From NCBI RefSeq assembly GCF_014644435.1, contig NZ_BMKR01000023.1:1-64000 (forward strand): a stretch of DNA of 64,000 bases, in the 5' to 3' direction. The notes under the pieces are model-generated. The model searched no databases. It was not told the DNA's origin and was given only the letters and a program-made list of their open reading frames with translations. The DNA comes from Paenibacillus albidus. GTDB lineage: Bacteria > Bacillota > Bacilli > Paenibacillales > Paenibacillaceae. The first letter of the stretch is position 1; every line of letters begins with the position of its first letter. Of this stretch, positions 53,485 to 62,992 are shown in pieces. Both the position numbers and the translations under genes were made by a program.

Positions 53485-53590
53485 AAGAATTATATCCGCT
53501 AAATGCGGTTCAACTGCTTGGAGACACGTCGAAAGGCGTTTTTCTTTTTTGGTTCTTCAACTTTTGACATAAAGGAAGGGAGGAACGGCA

Positions 53591-53821
53591 ATGAACTACC
53601 GGAAGAAGCCTTTGGAGGAAATACCGGAAGAAAATACCGCAATTTGGGCATGTACCAATGATGGATGCAACGGATGGATGAGGGACAATTTCGCATTTGA
53701 AAGTGCGCCTTCTTGTCGTCTCTGTCACTCCCCTATGGTACGGGGCATGAAGATGCTCCCACAGCTGCTTAATTCGAATGGCGATCTGAAATCGCTAAAG
53801 AAGGGTATTTCCATTACCTAA
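53591..53821 (+). CDS. ydjO: YdjO-family cold-inducible zinc-ribbon-like protein
   Basis: 76 residues with WACTNDGCNGWMRDNFAFE and PSCRLCHSPMVRGMKMLP, whose four cysteines look like a zinc ribbon. The family is YdjO, described as cold-inducible. It sits 245 bases after csp, which supports the cold-shock association. GGAAGGGAGG precedes the ATG. Confidence 0.88.
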   Translation: MNYRKKPLEEIPEENTAIWACTNDGCNGWMRDNFAFESAPSCRLCHSPMVRGMKMLPQLLNSNGDLKSLKKGISIT

Positions 53822-53870
53822 CCAACGCCTTTATGGGTCGAGCTTTTCTATAGATTGACGAACAACTCCG

Positions 53871-53897
53871 AGACGGTGAACCCGTCTTATTTTTTTT
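53871..53897 (+). terminator. Terminator after the ydjO-like gene
   Basis: AGACGG / CCGTCT stem followed by a long T run. Confidence 0.85.
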
Positions 53898-53913
53898 GCC
53901 TTTTTGAAGCACA

Positions 53914-53931
53914 TTGTGACATTTGTCACAA
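53914..53931. promoter_or_regulatory. Upstream palindromic box of the cyd operon (FNR/Rex-like)
   Basis: TTGTGACATTTGTCACAA is a perfect 18-bp palindrome. It contains TGTGA-N6-TCACA (FNR/CRP class) and also resembles the Rex box TTGTGAA-N4-TTCACAA with the inner bases changed. Confidence 0.75.
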
Positions 53932-53966
53932 ATTTATTGAATTTGAGGCCTGAAACGGGGGATTAA

Positions 53967-53982
53967 TGTGATAAAAATCACA
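53967..53982. promoter_or_regulatory. Second FNR-like box of the cyd operon
   Basis: TGTGATAAAAATCACA matches TGTGA-N6-TCACA. It is 64 bases before cydA, at a spacing that fits activation of a promoter near 54000-54020. Confidence 0.75.
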
Positions 53983-54045
53983 CTTTAGCCGCTGAGATTT
54001 TGACAAAATAGACATATCGAAAAGGGGAGAAGGAAGGGGAGAAAT

Positions 54046-55449
54046 ATGGATACAGTTATGCTGTCACGTATACAATTTGCGTCGACGACGATCTTTCATT
54101 ATTTCTTTGTGCCAGTATCTATTGGACTAGCGCTATTGATTGCGATCATGGAGACGATGTACGTTAGAAAAGGCAATGAAGAGTATAAAAGAATGGCGCA
54201 ATTCTGGGGGAAGCTGTTCCTCATTAACTTTGCCGTCGGGGTGGTTACCGGGATTCTGCAGGAATTCCAGTTCGGGATGAACTGGTCGGATTATTCCCGC
54301 TTTGTCGGTGACGTGTTTGGAGCTCCACTGGCGATTGAAGCGCTGCTTGCCTTTTTCCTGGAGTCTACGTTTATTGGACTCTGGATCTTCGGCTGGGATA
54401 AAGTCTCCAAGAAGGTGCATCTGCTGTCCATCTGGCTGGTAGCCTTCGGTACCATGCTGTCCGCGTTCTGGATTCTGGCCGCCAACTCCTTTATGCAGCA
54501 TCCGGTTGGGTTTGCGATCAACAATGGTCGGGCGGAGATGAATGATTTCTTCGCGCTGATTACGAATGGACAATTACTGGTGGAATTCCCGCATACGGTG
54601 CTGGCGGCTTATGCCACAGGCGCATTTCTTGTCACGGGGATCAGTGCTTATAAACTGCTTAAGAAGCAGGAAGTCTCCTTTTTCAAAAAATCGTTTGAGA
54701 TCGCGGCCATCGTCGGCATTATCTCTTCGATTGGGGTAGCGGTGGCCGGCCATGCGCAGGCTCAATATCTGGTGGAGACCCAGCCGATGAAGATGGCGGC
54801 TTCCGAAGGACTATGGGGTAAAAGCGGTGATCCGGCACCTTGGACAGTATGGGCCAATATTGACCCGGAGAATAAAGATAATTCCGGTGAATTCAAGATT
54901 CCTTACCTGCTGAGTTTCCTCTCTTACAGTAAATTCTCCGGTGAAGTTAAAGGGATGAATGAACTGCAGGCTGAATATGAACAGCAATATGGACCAGGGG
55001 ATTATATCCCGCCTGTACGCACAACCTTCTGGAGCTTCCGGATCATGGTTGCGGCAGGTACAGCGATGATTTTCCTGGGGATGTATGCGATGTATTTGAT
55101 GTGGCGCAAAAAGATGGACCGTCCGAACACCTGGTTCATGCGCTTCATGCTCTGGGGACTTCTGCTGCCTCCAATCGCCAATACGGCGGGCTGGATCATG
55201 ACGGAGATTGGCCGTCAGCCTTGGACCGTCTTCGGACTGATGCAGACCAAAGACAGTGTATCGCCTAACGTAACAAGCGGCCAGGTTCTGTTCTCGGTCA
55301 TTTCGTTTACAGTTATTTATGCCATTCTGGGTGCGGTGCTGGTCGGATTGTTCATCAAAGTCATCCGCAAAGGCCCGTATGCCATGGATAACGATCACGG
55401 CGAGTCGCATGATCCGTATAACAAGGAGGGTTCCCATGCTTTCTCTTAA
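54046..55449 (+). CDS. cydA: Cytochrome bd ubiquinol/menaquinol oxidase subunit I
   Basis: 467 residues, the short-loop type of Firmicutes. It has about nine membrane segments. His18 in FASTTIFHYFFVP is a haem b595 or d ligand position, and EFQFGMNWSDYSR is a conserved block near the quinol site. With CydB it reduces oxygen to water under low oxygen. First gene of cydABDC. Confidence 0.97.
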   Translation: MDTVMLSRIQFASTTIFHYFFVPVSIGLALLIAIMETMYVRKGNEEYKRMAQFWGKLFLINFAVGVVTGILQEFQFGMNWSDYSRFVGDVFGAPLAIEALLAFFLESTFIGLWIFGWDKVSKKVHLLSIWLVAFGTMLSAFWILAANSFMQHPVGFAINNGRAEMNDFFALITNGQLLVEFPHTVLAAYATGAFLVTGISAYKLLKKQEVSFFKKSFEIAAIVGIISSIGVAVAGHAQAQYLVETQPMKMAASEGLWGKSGDPAPWTVWANIDPENKDNSGEFKIPYLLSFLSYSKFSGEVKGMNELQAEYEQQYGPGDYIPPVRTTFWSFRIMVAAGTAMIFLGMYAMYLMWRKKMDRPNTWFMRFMLWGLLLPPIANTAGWIMTEIGRQPWTVFGLMQTKDSVSPNVTSGQVLFSVISFTVIYAILGAVLVGLFIKVIRKGPYAMDNDHGESHDPYNKEGSHAFS

Positions 55450-56452
55450 TGAATTGTGGTTTGTGCTGATTGCGGTGCTTTTTATCGGGTTTTTCTTCCT
55501 GGAAGGCTTCGACTTCGGCGTAGGGATGGAGACTCAGCTTCTTGCCAAAAATGATACGGAGCGCCGGGTGCTAATCAACTCGATCGGTCCGTTCTGGGAC
55601 GCTAATGAGGTGTGGCTGATCACAGGTGCGGGTGCTATGTTCGCGGCTTTCCCGGATTGGTATGCCACCTTGTTCAGCGGATTCTATATTCCGTTTGTGT
55701 TCGCTTTGCTGGCGCTGATTGCGAGGGGTGTCGCTTTTGAATTCCGCGGCAAACGCGATTCTGTAGCCTGGGTCCGTACCTGGGATGCCTGCATCTTCAT
55801 CGGCAGCTTCCTGCCGCCGTTCCTGCTCGCCGTCGTATTCGCCAGCTTCATCAAAGGTTTGCCGATAGATGCGGATATGCAGATGTATGCCGGATTCACG
55901 GATATCGTCAATGTCTATACAGTCGTTGCCGGGTTTACTGTCGTACTCCTGTGTCTGGTACACGGACTGATGTTCACAACACTGCGTACGATGGGAGATC
56001 TGCAGCTCCGTGCACGTCAGCTGGCACAGAAATTGCTGCTGCCCTTGGGTGCGCTGCTGCTTGGATTTGTGGTCATGACATATTTTATGACCGATATTTT
56101 TGAACAACGTGGTACACTGCTGATGATTATAGTAATATTAGGGATAGTTGCTTTTGTCCTCGCAGGCTACTTCATGCTGCACAAGAAGGACAATTGGGCT
56201 TTCGGCATGACCGGTGCGGTTATGGCTTTGGCCGTTGCTTCGATCTTCGTGGGATTGTTCCCGCGGGTGATGATCAGCTCGCTGGATCAAGCGTTCAACC
56301 TGACTATTACCAATGCGGCTTCGGGGCAATATTCCCTTAAGGTCATGACGATTGTGGCACTTACAATGCTGCCGTTCGTACTGGGTTATCAAATTTGGAG
56401 TTATTTTATCTTTCACAAACGGATTCACGAGAAGGAGCATCTTGAATACTAA
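55436..56452 (+). CDS. cydB: Cytochrome bd oxidase subunit II
   Basis: 338 residues with about eight membrane helices; LEGFDFGVGMETQLLAKND and RVLINSIGPFWDANEVWLI are the family start blocks. It overlaps cydA by 14 bases with AAGGAGGG ahead of the ATG, and touches cydD with a one-base overlap. A longer in-frame upstream extension lies inside cydA and has no ribosome site. Confidence 0.96.
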   Translation: MLSLNELWFVLIAVLFIGFFFLEGFDFGVGMETQLLAKNDTERRVLINSIGPFWDANEVWLITGAGAMFAAFPDWYATLFSGFYIPFVFALLALIARGVAFEFRGKRDSVAWVRTWDACIFIGSFLPPFLLAVVFASFIKGLPIDADMQMYAGFTDIVNVYTVVAGFTVVLLCLVHGLMFTTLRTMGDLQLRARQLAQKLLLPLGALLLGFVVMTYFMTDIFEQRGTLLMIIVILGIVAFVLAGYFMLHKKDNWAFGMTGAVMALAVASIFVGLFPRVMISSLDQAFNLTITNAASGQYSLKVMTIVALTMLPFVLGYQIWSYFIFHKRIHEKEHLEY

Positions 56453-58239
56453 TGGATAAAAATTTGCTTGGGTACAAAGGAGTTAAGCCGGTCTTCCTGA
56501 TCGTTGGCTTCTTGACCCTGGTGCAAAGCCTGTCCATTCTTCTGCTGGCCAAAGGGCTGGCGGAAGTCGTCTCTGCGCTGTTCGCGGGAGAACCGCTGAA
56601 GGAACAATGGGGCACTTCCCTGTTGTTCCTTCTTGCGTTTCTAGTGCGCCATGCGTGCGCTTTGCTGATGAGCAAGGTCTCCTACCGCTTTGCGGAGGCC
56701 ACCGGAAGCAGCATGCGCAGACAGATGATGGATAAGCTGTTCCAGCTGGGGCCAAGAATGGTGGGGGACCGGGGAACCGGCAATCTGGTTACGCTGGTAC
56801 TGGAAGGCGTCACGAAATTCCGCACGTACCTGGAGCTGATTATTCCACGGATGGTCGGGATGTCGGTGACGCCGGTCCTGCTGCTGATTTACATCTACAC
56901 CCTGGATACCTCAAGCGGGGTCATCCTGACCTTGACGATGCCGATCATCATTGTGTTTATGATTCTGATCGGAGTGACAGCGCGCAAACAGATGGACCGC
57001 CAGTTGAAGTCCTACCGTACCTTATCCAATCACTTCGTGGACTCGCTGCGCGGACTGGAGACGCTAAAGTTCCTCGGGCGCAGCCGCAGCCACAGCGAGA
57101 GCATCGCTACGGTGAGTGATCGTTATCGCTCGGCGACTATGCGTACGCTGCGGGTGGCGTTCCTGTCTTCGTTCGCGCTGGACTTCTTCACCATGCTATC
57201 GGTGGCCTCAGTAGCAGTCAGTCTAGGGCTGCGTCTGGTCAATGAGCAGATGACTCTGGTCACGGGACTGACGATTCTGATTCTGGCACCTGAATATTTC
57301 CTGCCGGTGCGGCTGGTGGGCGCGGACTTTCACGCCACACTGGATGGCAAGGAAGCGGGCGAAGCCATGAAGAGTATTATTGACCGGGAGACGGCGACAG
57401 CGGAAATTATAGAAACTACGGGAACTGGAGCCGGTGCCGCTGCTGCGGGAACAACCGGACCGGAGGCAGTCACCCGGGAGTCTATCTTCACCTGGCGCGC
57501 AGACAGTGAGCTTCTGCTCAATGAAATTGGTGTGAAGTATGAAGAAGAGGGAATTTCCTCACTGTCTGGGGTCAGTCTTGCGTTTCAGGGTGCCCGCAAG
57601 ATCGGCATTATCGGGGAGAGCGGGGCTGGTAAATCAACGCTCGTCGACATTCTTGGCGGGTTCCTGCATCCTAGTTCCGGGAGCATTACGCTGAACGGCA
57701 CGAAGCTCAGTGCCTTAACAGATGAGGCCTGGCGCAAGCAGACTGCGTATATCCCGCAGCGGCCTTATATTTTTAGCGGAACACTTGCGGATAATGTGCG
57801 CTTCTACTACCCGGAGGCCTCCATGGAGGAGGTTAGCCGGGTGGTGGCGGAAGTAGGACTGTCCCGGCTTGTGGCTTCCCTGCCCGGCGGGCTTGAGGCG
57901 ATGATCGGCGGGGGCGGCCGTTCCTTAAGCGGCGGACAAGAGCAGCGTGTGGCCCTGGCACGTGCGCTGCTGAGCAGCCGTCCGATGATGCTGCTGGATG
58001 AGCCGACGGCGCATCTGGACATTGAGACGGAGTATGAGCTGAAGGAAACCATGCTGCCGCTGTTCACCGGCAAGCTGGTCTTCCTGGCTACGCACCGTCT
58101 GCACTGGATGGTTGATATGGACGTTATTGTGGTCATGGACCACGGACAGGTAGCTGAGGTGGGTACACACAGTGAGCTGGTCGCCCGCAAGGGTGCTTAT
58201 TATGGGCTGATACAGTCGCAATTGGAGGGAATCCATTGA
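56452..58239 (+). CDS. cydD: ABC transporter for cytochrome bd assembly, CydD
   Basis: 595 residues: a six-helix membrane domain, then an ATPase with Walker A IIGESGAGKSTLVDILGG, signature LSGGQEQRVALARALL and Walker B MMLLDEPTAHLD. CydDC exports thiols needed for bd-oxidase assembly. A Gly/Ala/Thr-rich linker precedes the ATPase. It overlaps cydC by four bases. Confidence 0.95.
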   Translation: MDKNLLGYKGVKPVFLIVGFLTLVQSLSILLLAKGLAEVVSALFAGEPLKEQWGTSLLFLLAFLVRHACALLMSKVSYRFAEATGSSMRRQMMDKLFQLGPRMVGDRGTGNLVTLVLEGVTKFRTYLELIIPRMVGMSVTPVLLLIYIYTLDTSSGVILTLTMPIIIVFMILIGVTARKQMDRQLKSYRTLSNHFVDSLRGLETLKFLGRSRSHSESIATVSDRYRSATMRTLRVAFLSSFALDFFTMLSVASVAVSLGLRLVNEQMTLVTGLTILILAPEYFLPVRLVGADFHATLDGKEAGEAMKSIIDRETATAEIIETTGTGAGAAAAGTTGPEAVTRESIFTWRADSELLLNEIGVKYEEEGISSLSGVSLAFQGARKIGIIGESGAGKSTLVDILGGFLHPSSGSITLNGTKLSALTDEAWRKQTAYIPQRPYIFSGTLADNVRFYYPEASMEEVSRVVAEVGLSRLVASLPGGLEAMIGGGGRSLSGGQEQRVALARALLSSRPMMLLDEPTAHLDIETEYELKETMLPLFTGKLVFLATHRLHWMVDMDVIVVMDHGQVAEVGTHSELVARKGAYYGLIQSQLEGIH

Positions 58240-60038
58240 AACCTGAAGGATGGTTTGCCCCTTATGTCTCGTCGTATTTTTGGCGTTTTGTGCTGATTAT
58301 AGCGCTCGGCGCACTTACTATATTCTCGGCTTCGTCGCTGATGTACACCTCGGGGTTCTTGATCTCCAAGGCATCCATCCCGCCGGAGAACATCCTGATG
58401 ATCTATGTGCCGATTGTCGGCGTGCGTACGTTTGGTACCAGCCGGGCGGTCATTCATTACGTGGAGCGTCTGGTCGGTCATGATACGATTCTGCGGATTT
58501 TGTCCAAAATGCGCGTCCGTCTGTATCACATCCTGGAGCCGCAGGCGCTGTTCCTGTCTTCGCGCTTCCGTACCGGGGATATTCTCGGGATGCTGGCCGA
58601 TGACATTGAATATTTGCAAAATGTGTACCTGCGCACCGTGTTCCCAAGCGTCATTGCACTGCTGATCTACGCTGCCGCTGTCATTACACTGGGCACCTTC
58701 GATCTGGCCTTTGCACTGCTGATGGGGCTGTACATTCTCGTACTGGTGGTGGTGCTGCCGCTGATCTCGCTGCTGTTCACGCAGAAACGCCAGCGCGAAG
58801 TGAAGCAGGAGCGCAACCGCCTGTATCAAAAGCTGACCGATGCCGTGCTGGGCATGGGCGATTGGGTCATCAGCGGACGGCAAAGCCAGTTCGTGGATAC
58901 CTATGAGTCCGACGAACAGCTGGTAGCCCGGACCGATGGTGCGCTGCGCCGCTGGGCACGGCTGCGGATGTTCATCGGGCAGGCCGTTGTCGGAGTTGGC
59001 GTGCTTTCGCTGCTCTATTGGGCAGCGGGGGAATACGCGGACGGCGCGATTGCCGGAACGCTGATCGCGGCGTTCGTGCTGGTGGTGTTCCCGGTGGCGG
59101 ATGCTTTTCTGCCGGTATCGGAAGCGGTGGAGAAGATCCCGCAATACCGCAACTCTGTGGAGCGCCTGTCGGGTGTAGCTGCGGCGGAAGAGAAGGAACG
59201 TGCTGATGATCCTTGGCGTGCACAAGCTGCTGCTGCTGCGCTTGAACAGGTCAACAACCTGGACAAGATGAAGCCCGACGTCCACATTCAGCTGATAAAT
59301 GCCGGGTACCGTTATGGCAGCACGGAAGACTGGTCGATCCGTGATCTGACACTGGATATCTCGCAGGGGCGCAGAATCGCCATTATCGGCCGCAGCGGCG
59401 CGGGCAAATCGACGCTGCTGAAGGTGATTCAAGGCGTCATTAAGCCGTCGGCCGGCACGGCTGTGATTAACGGCGTGGAGGCTTCCGCTTATGGGGAGCA
59501 GATTCCCGGGGTGATCGCGGTGCTGAACCAAAGTCCGCATTTGTTCGACACTACGGTGGCGAACAATATCCGCCTCGGCAATCCCGAGGCAACAGAGGAA
59601 GAGATCCGGGCAGCGGGTGCACTGGCGCGGCTGGATACGCTGATCTCTTCGCTGCCGGAGGGCTACAACACGCCCGTCCGCGAGGCGGGGCAACGTTTCT
59701 CCGGCGGCGAGCGGCAGCGGATCGCGCTGGCCCGCATCCTGCTCCAGAACACACCCGTCGTGGTCCTAGACGAGCCTACGGTGGGGCTGGACCCGCGCAC
59801 CGAGCGCGAGCTCTTGGCGACGATGTTCGAGGCGATGGCGGGCAAGACGCTCATCTGGGTGACCCATCACCTGGTGGGCGCAGAGCAGATGGACGAAGTT
59901 ATCTTTATGGAGGGCGGCAGCGTGGAGATGCGCGGCACCCATGCCGAGCTGATGGCCCGCGAGCCGCGTTACCGCCGGCTGTATGAGCTGGACCGGCCGG
60001 GGGTTATGCCCGGCGGCAGTGATAGCATGACCCCGTAA
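58236..60038 (+). CDS. cydC: ABC transporter for cytochrome bd assembly, CydC
   Basis: 600 residues: six membrane helices, then an ATPase with Walker A IIGRSGAGKSTLLKVIQG, signature FSGGERQRIALARILL and Walker B VVVLDEPTVGLDPRT. It pairs with CydD. It starts at a TTG (TTGA overlap with the cydD stop) after GGAGGG. The gene is GC-rich compared with its neighbours. Confidence 0.94.
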   Translation: MKPEGWFAPYVSSYFWRFVLIIALGALTIFSASSLMYTSGFLISKASIPPENILMIYVPIVGVRTFGTSRAVIHYVERLVGHDTILRILSKMRVRLYHILEPQALFLSSRFRTGDILGMLADDIEYLQNVYLRTVFPSVIALLIYAAAVITLGTFDLAFALLMGLYILVLVVVLPLISLLFTQKRQREVKQERNRLYQKLTDAVLGMGDWVISGRQSQFVDTYESDEQLVARTDGALRRWARLRMFIGQAVVGVGVLSLLYWAAGEYADGAIAGTLIAAFVLVVFPVADAFLPVSEAVEKIPQYRNSVERLSGVAAAEEKERADDPWRAQAAAAALEQVNNLDKMKPDVHIQLINAGYRYGSTEDWSIRDLTLDISQGRRIAIIGRSGAGKSTLLKVIQGVIKPSAGTAVINGVEASAYGEQIPGVIAVLNQSPHLFDTTVANNIRLGNPEATEEEIRAAGALARLDTLISSLPEGYNTPVREAGQRFSGGERQRIALARILLQNTPVVVLDEPTVGLDPRTERELLATMFEAMAGKTLIWVTHHLVGAEQMDEVIFMEGGSVEMRGTHAELMAREPRYRRLYELDRPGVMPGGSDSMTP

Positions 60039-60048
60039 GGGGAGGAAG

Positions 60049-60074
60049 GCACCCGCGTAGTTGCGGGTGCTTTT
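60049..60074 (+). terminator. Terminator of the cydABDC operon
   Basis: GCACCCGC / GCGGGTGC stem followed by TTTT. Confidence 0.88.
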
Positions 60075-60169
60075 GTGTGTTAGGGGAGCGGCTGACCAGC
60101 CCAACCTGTCGAACCCTGCTCAACTTGGCGGGTGCCCGTCAACGGAACTCTGTGCGGGGTTTGCCCAGC

Positions 60170-60189
60170 GATTGTGCACTTGCACAATC
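60170..60189. promoter_or_regulatory. Probable operator upstream of gntP
   Basis: GATTGTGCACTTGCACAATC is a 20-bp palindrome (nine-base arms, two-base centre). It lies about 64 bases before the likely transcription start, given TATACT at 60232-60237, and no good -35 is visible, which fits an activator site. The convergent CdaR-type gene is the natural candidate regulator; that link is inference. Confidence 0.7.
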
Positions 60190-60271
60190 AATTCCGTCCC
60201 TTCATCAATATTATTTGCCTGATGCAGCCTTTATACTGAAAGCGTGTTCAACAAGAGTGTGGGAGGTTGCA

Positions 60272-61570
60272 ATGATGGATGGATTAACAATCAGTTGGAT
60301 CGGGGCGCTGGCGGGGCTGGCGATTGCCATTATACTGATACTTAGAAAGCTGAATCCGGTATATGCATTATTTCTGGGTGCAATTGTAGGCGCTCTCATT
60401 GGCGGGGCTAATCTGGAACAGACCGTCAGTGTGTTGGTCAGTGGCACACAAAGCGTGATGGGTACGGTGCTTAGGGTGCTGGCCGCAGGCGTGCTGGCTG
60501 GGGTGATGATGGAGTCGGGAGCGGCGGAGACGATTGCCCAGGCGATTGTCCGTAAATTTGGCGGGAGCCGGGCGATACTGGCGCTGGCCTTGGCGACGAT
60601 GATTATTACCGCCGTTGGTGTCTTTATCCCGGTAGCGGTGCTGATCGTGGCTCCGATTGCGTTGTCTGTCGGCAACAAGATGGGCATCTCCAAAATGGCG
60701 CTGCTGCTCGCCCTATCCGGTGGAGGCAAAGCGGGGAATATCATCTCCCCCAATCCGAATACGATTGCAGCGGCGCGCGGCTTCGATCTGGATCTCAGTA
60801 ACGTCATGCTGGCCGGACTGATCCCGGCGGTATGCGGACTGATTGTGACTGTCATCGTCGCTTCGCTGCTTAAGAATAAAGGCGTGAAGGTGGCGGATGG
60901 AGAAGTCGAAGAGAACAACACAGACGCTTCCAAGTACCCGCCGCTCGGCAAGGCCATTGTTGCACCGCTGGTCGCGGTGGTCCTGCTGATGATGAATCCT
61001 ATTGGTTCGCTCTCGGGCATTGAGGCGCTGGCGAAGTTCAAGGTGGATGCAATGTACATCCTGCCGATTGCCGGAATTGTGGGCATGCTGGCCATGGGCC
61101 AAGCGAAGAACATTCTGCAATACACTTCTTCCGGTCTGAACAAAATGACAGCAACAGTGCTCATCTTGATCGGTGCAGGCGGGATAGCCGGGCTAATCAG
61201 TGCCTCTGACCTGTCTACCCAAGTGGTTAGCCTGATCGAGGCTTCCGGGATCTCGGGCACGTTCCTGGCCCCAATCGCCGGGATTCTAATGGCGGCAGCT
61301 ACGGCTTCTACGTCGACGGGGGTTATCCTCGCTACGGGATCTTTTGGACAAGCCATTCTCGATATGGGCACGGCTCCGCTGGCGGCGGCCGTTATGGTCC
61401 ACACCGGGGCTACTGTGATCGACTCGCTGCCGCAAGGGAACTACTTCCACGTGACGGCCGACAGTATGAAAATGAGCATTAAACAGCGCCTTGGCCTCGT
61501 TCCTTATGAAGCGATGGTCGGCGGGACAATGGCGATTGTGGCTACACTGATCTATGGATTTCTGCTGTAA
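60272..61570 (+). CDS. GntP-family gluconate/glycerate-type permease
   Basis: 432 residues with about 12 membrane segments; the family blocks are VYALFLGAIVGALIGGANLE and LALSGGGKAGNIISPNPNTI. GntP permeases import gluconate, glycerate or similar sugar acids. Next to glycerate kinase and a CdaR regulator, a glycerate or related substrate is likely. It starts at ATG 60272 or 60275 after GGGAGG; the frame is open far upstream but without a ribosome site. Confidence 0.9.
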   Translation: MMDGLTISWIGALAGLAIAIILILRKLNPVYALFLGAIVGALIGGANLEQTVSVLVSGTQSVMGTVLRVLAAGVLAGVMMESGAAETIAQAIVRKFGGSRAILALALATMIITAVGVFIPVAVLIVAPIALSVGNKMGISKMALLLALSGGGKAGNIISPNPNTIAAARGFDLDLSNVMLAGLIPAVCGLIVTVIVASLLKNKGVKVADGEVEENNTDASKYPPLGKAIVAPLVAVVLLMMNPIGSLSGIEALAKFKVDAMYILPIAGIVGMLAMGQAKNILQYTSSGLNKMTATVLILIGAGGIAGLISASDLSTQVVSLIEASGISGTFLAPIAGILMAAATASTSTGVILATGSFGQAILDMGTAPLAAAVMVHTGATVIDSLPQGNYFHVTADSMKMSIKQRLGLVPYEAMVGGTMAIVATLIYGFLL

Positions 61571-61591
61571 AATCAAGGATGGGGTGAAGAG

Positions 61592-62821
61592 ATGAGAGAG
61601 AAAACATTTGTACTGGCGCCGGACTCCTTCAAGGAAAGTATGACGGCCAAGGAAGTCTGTATCGCGATGGAAAAAGGGCTGCGCAAGATCTACCCGTCAG
61701 CTAACTATATTCACGTACCGATGGCGGACGGAGGCGAAGGAACGGTGCAGTCGCTGGTCGATGCGTCCGGGGGACACCTTCATTATAAAGAAGTCACAGG
61801 TCCACTGGGGCAAAAGGTTACAGCTCCCTACGGCATCCTCGGCGATGGTATCACAGCTGCGATTGAGATGGCTTCCGCCAGCGGGATTCACCTGGTAACC
61901 CCGGAGACCAAGAACCCGCTCGCGGCCACCACCTACGGTACCGGTGAGCTAATTCGGGAGTGCCTGGATCAAGGCATCAAGCGGATCATTATCGGGATCG
62001 GCGGGAGTGCGACCAATGACGGCGGTACGGGCATGGCCGAGGCGCTGGGCGCAGCATTCCTGGACGCAGAGGGACAACGTCTTCCCCGTGGCGGCGGCAG
62101 CCTGGACAAGCTGGCCCGCATTGATCTGAGCCAGCTGGATGGGCGGCTGCAGCAGGTGCAGCTGATCGTGGCCTGCGATGTCACGAACCCGTTGTGCGGG
62201 CCGCAGGGCGCATCGGTGGTCTTCGGCCCGCAGAAGGGGGCCACACCGGAGATGGTGCAGCAGCTCGATGCGAACCTGGCCCATTATGCGGAAGTGGTGA
62301 AGACGCAGCTGCAGAAGGATGTTCGTGACGTGCCGGGCGCGGGCGCGGCTGGCGGGCTTGGGGCCGGGCTGCTTATTTTTACACAGGCTGTGCTGCAAAA
62401 AGGCATTGAGATCATCATCGAGCACACCGGCCTGAAGCAAAAGCTGGCGGATGCGGACGTGGTCTTCACCGGGGAAGGCGGCATCGACTTCCAGACCAAG
62501 TTCGGCAAGACCCCTTACGGGGTCGCCCAAGCCGCCCAAGCTGCGGGTAAAAAAGTCATTGCCATCGCGGGCTACATCGGCGAAGGAATCGACACCCTCT
62601 ACACCGAGGGCATCGACGCGGTCTTCGGCATCGTGCCGGGCGCAGCACCGCTCGACAAGCTGCTCACTGAAGGGCCGCAGAACGTGGAGCGGACCTGCGA
62701 GAATATCGCGCGGGTGCTGCGGATGAGTGAAGAATATACTGCAAATAAAGCCACAATCAGCGTAAAATACAAAGAGAGTCGTGCGTCAACACGACCCTCC
62801 GTGCAAAAGCCGCGCTTTTAA
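61592..62821 (+). CDS. glxK: Glycerate kinase (GarK/GlxK type)
   Basis: 409 residues, family 1 glycerate kinase. FVLAPDSFKESMTAKEV opens it; VPMADGGEGTVQSL and GIGGSATNDGGTGMAEALG are the nucleotide-binding blocks. It phosphorylates glycerate to 2- or 3-phosphoglycerate, entering glycolysis. The last 30 residues (YTANKATISVKYKESRASTR) are a basic extension beyond the family's usual length of about 380. It is 21 bases after gntP, one operon. Confidence 0.94.
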   Translation: MREKTFVLAPDSFKESMTAKEVCIAMEKGLRKIYPSANYIHVPMADGGEGTVQSLVDASGGHLHYKEVTGPLGQKVTAPYGILGDGITAAIEMASASGIHLVTPETKNPLAATTYGTGELIRECLDQGIKRIIIGIGGSATNDGGTGMAEALGAAFLDAEGQRLPRGGGSLDKLARIDLSQLDGRLQQVQLIVACDVTNPLCGPQGASVVFGPQKGATPEMVQQLDANLAHYAEVVKTQLQKDVRDVPGAGAAGGLGAGLLIFTQAVLQKGIEIIIEHTGLKQKLADADVVFTGEGGIDFQTKFGKTPYGVAQAAQAAGKKVIAIAGYIGEGIDTLYTEGIDAVFGIVPGAAPLDKLLTEGPQNVERTCENIARVLRMSEEYTANKATISVKYKESRASTRPSVQKPRF

Positions 62822-62851
62822 GGACGGTGGCTTAGCAGGTACTACCTACAG

Positions 62852-62890
62852 AAATAGGCCGTTGTCCCAGCAGAGGGCGGCCTATTTCTG
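62852..62890. terminator. Bidirectional terminator between glxK and cdaR
   Basis: AAATAGGCCG / CGGCCTATTT is a ten-pair stem, with A-rich and T-rich flanks usable from both directions. Confidence 0.8.
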
Positions 62891-62992
62891 TTTGTGTTAT
62901 CTTTTTGAAATGGAGGCTGGGTGACCACGCTGCCCCCGTTGAAAGTGGTGGATTGGTCAATTGGCTGCTATTCTAAGTATTTAAGCTGTACC

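Noticed and set aside
58200..59693. A 497-codon open frame on the minus strand
   Set aside because: It lies antisense to cydC, which has all ABC motifs and a ribosome site. The translated frame has no recognisable domain and arises from the high GC content at third positions.
60211..61404. A 397-codon open frame on the minus strand
   Set aside because: It is the antisense shadow of the gntP-type permease; its sequence is low-complexity (Ala, Ile, Pro, Thr) and has no ribosome site.
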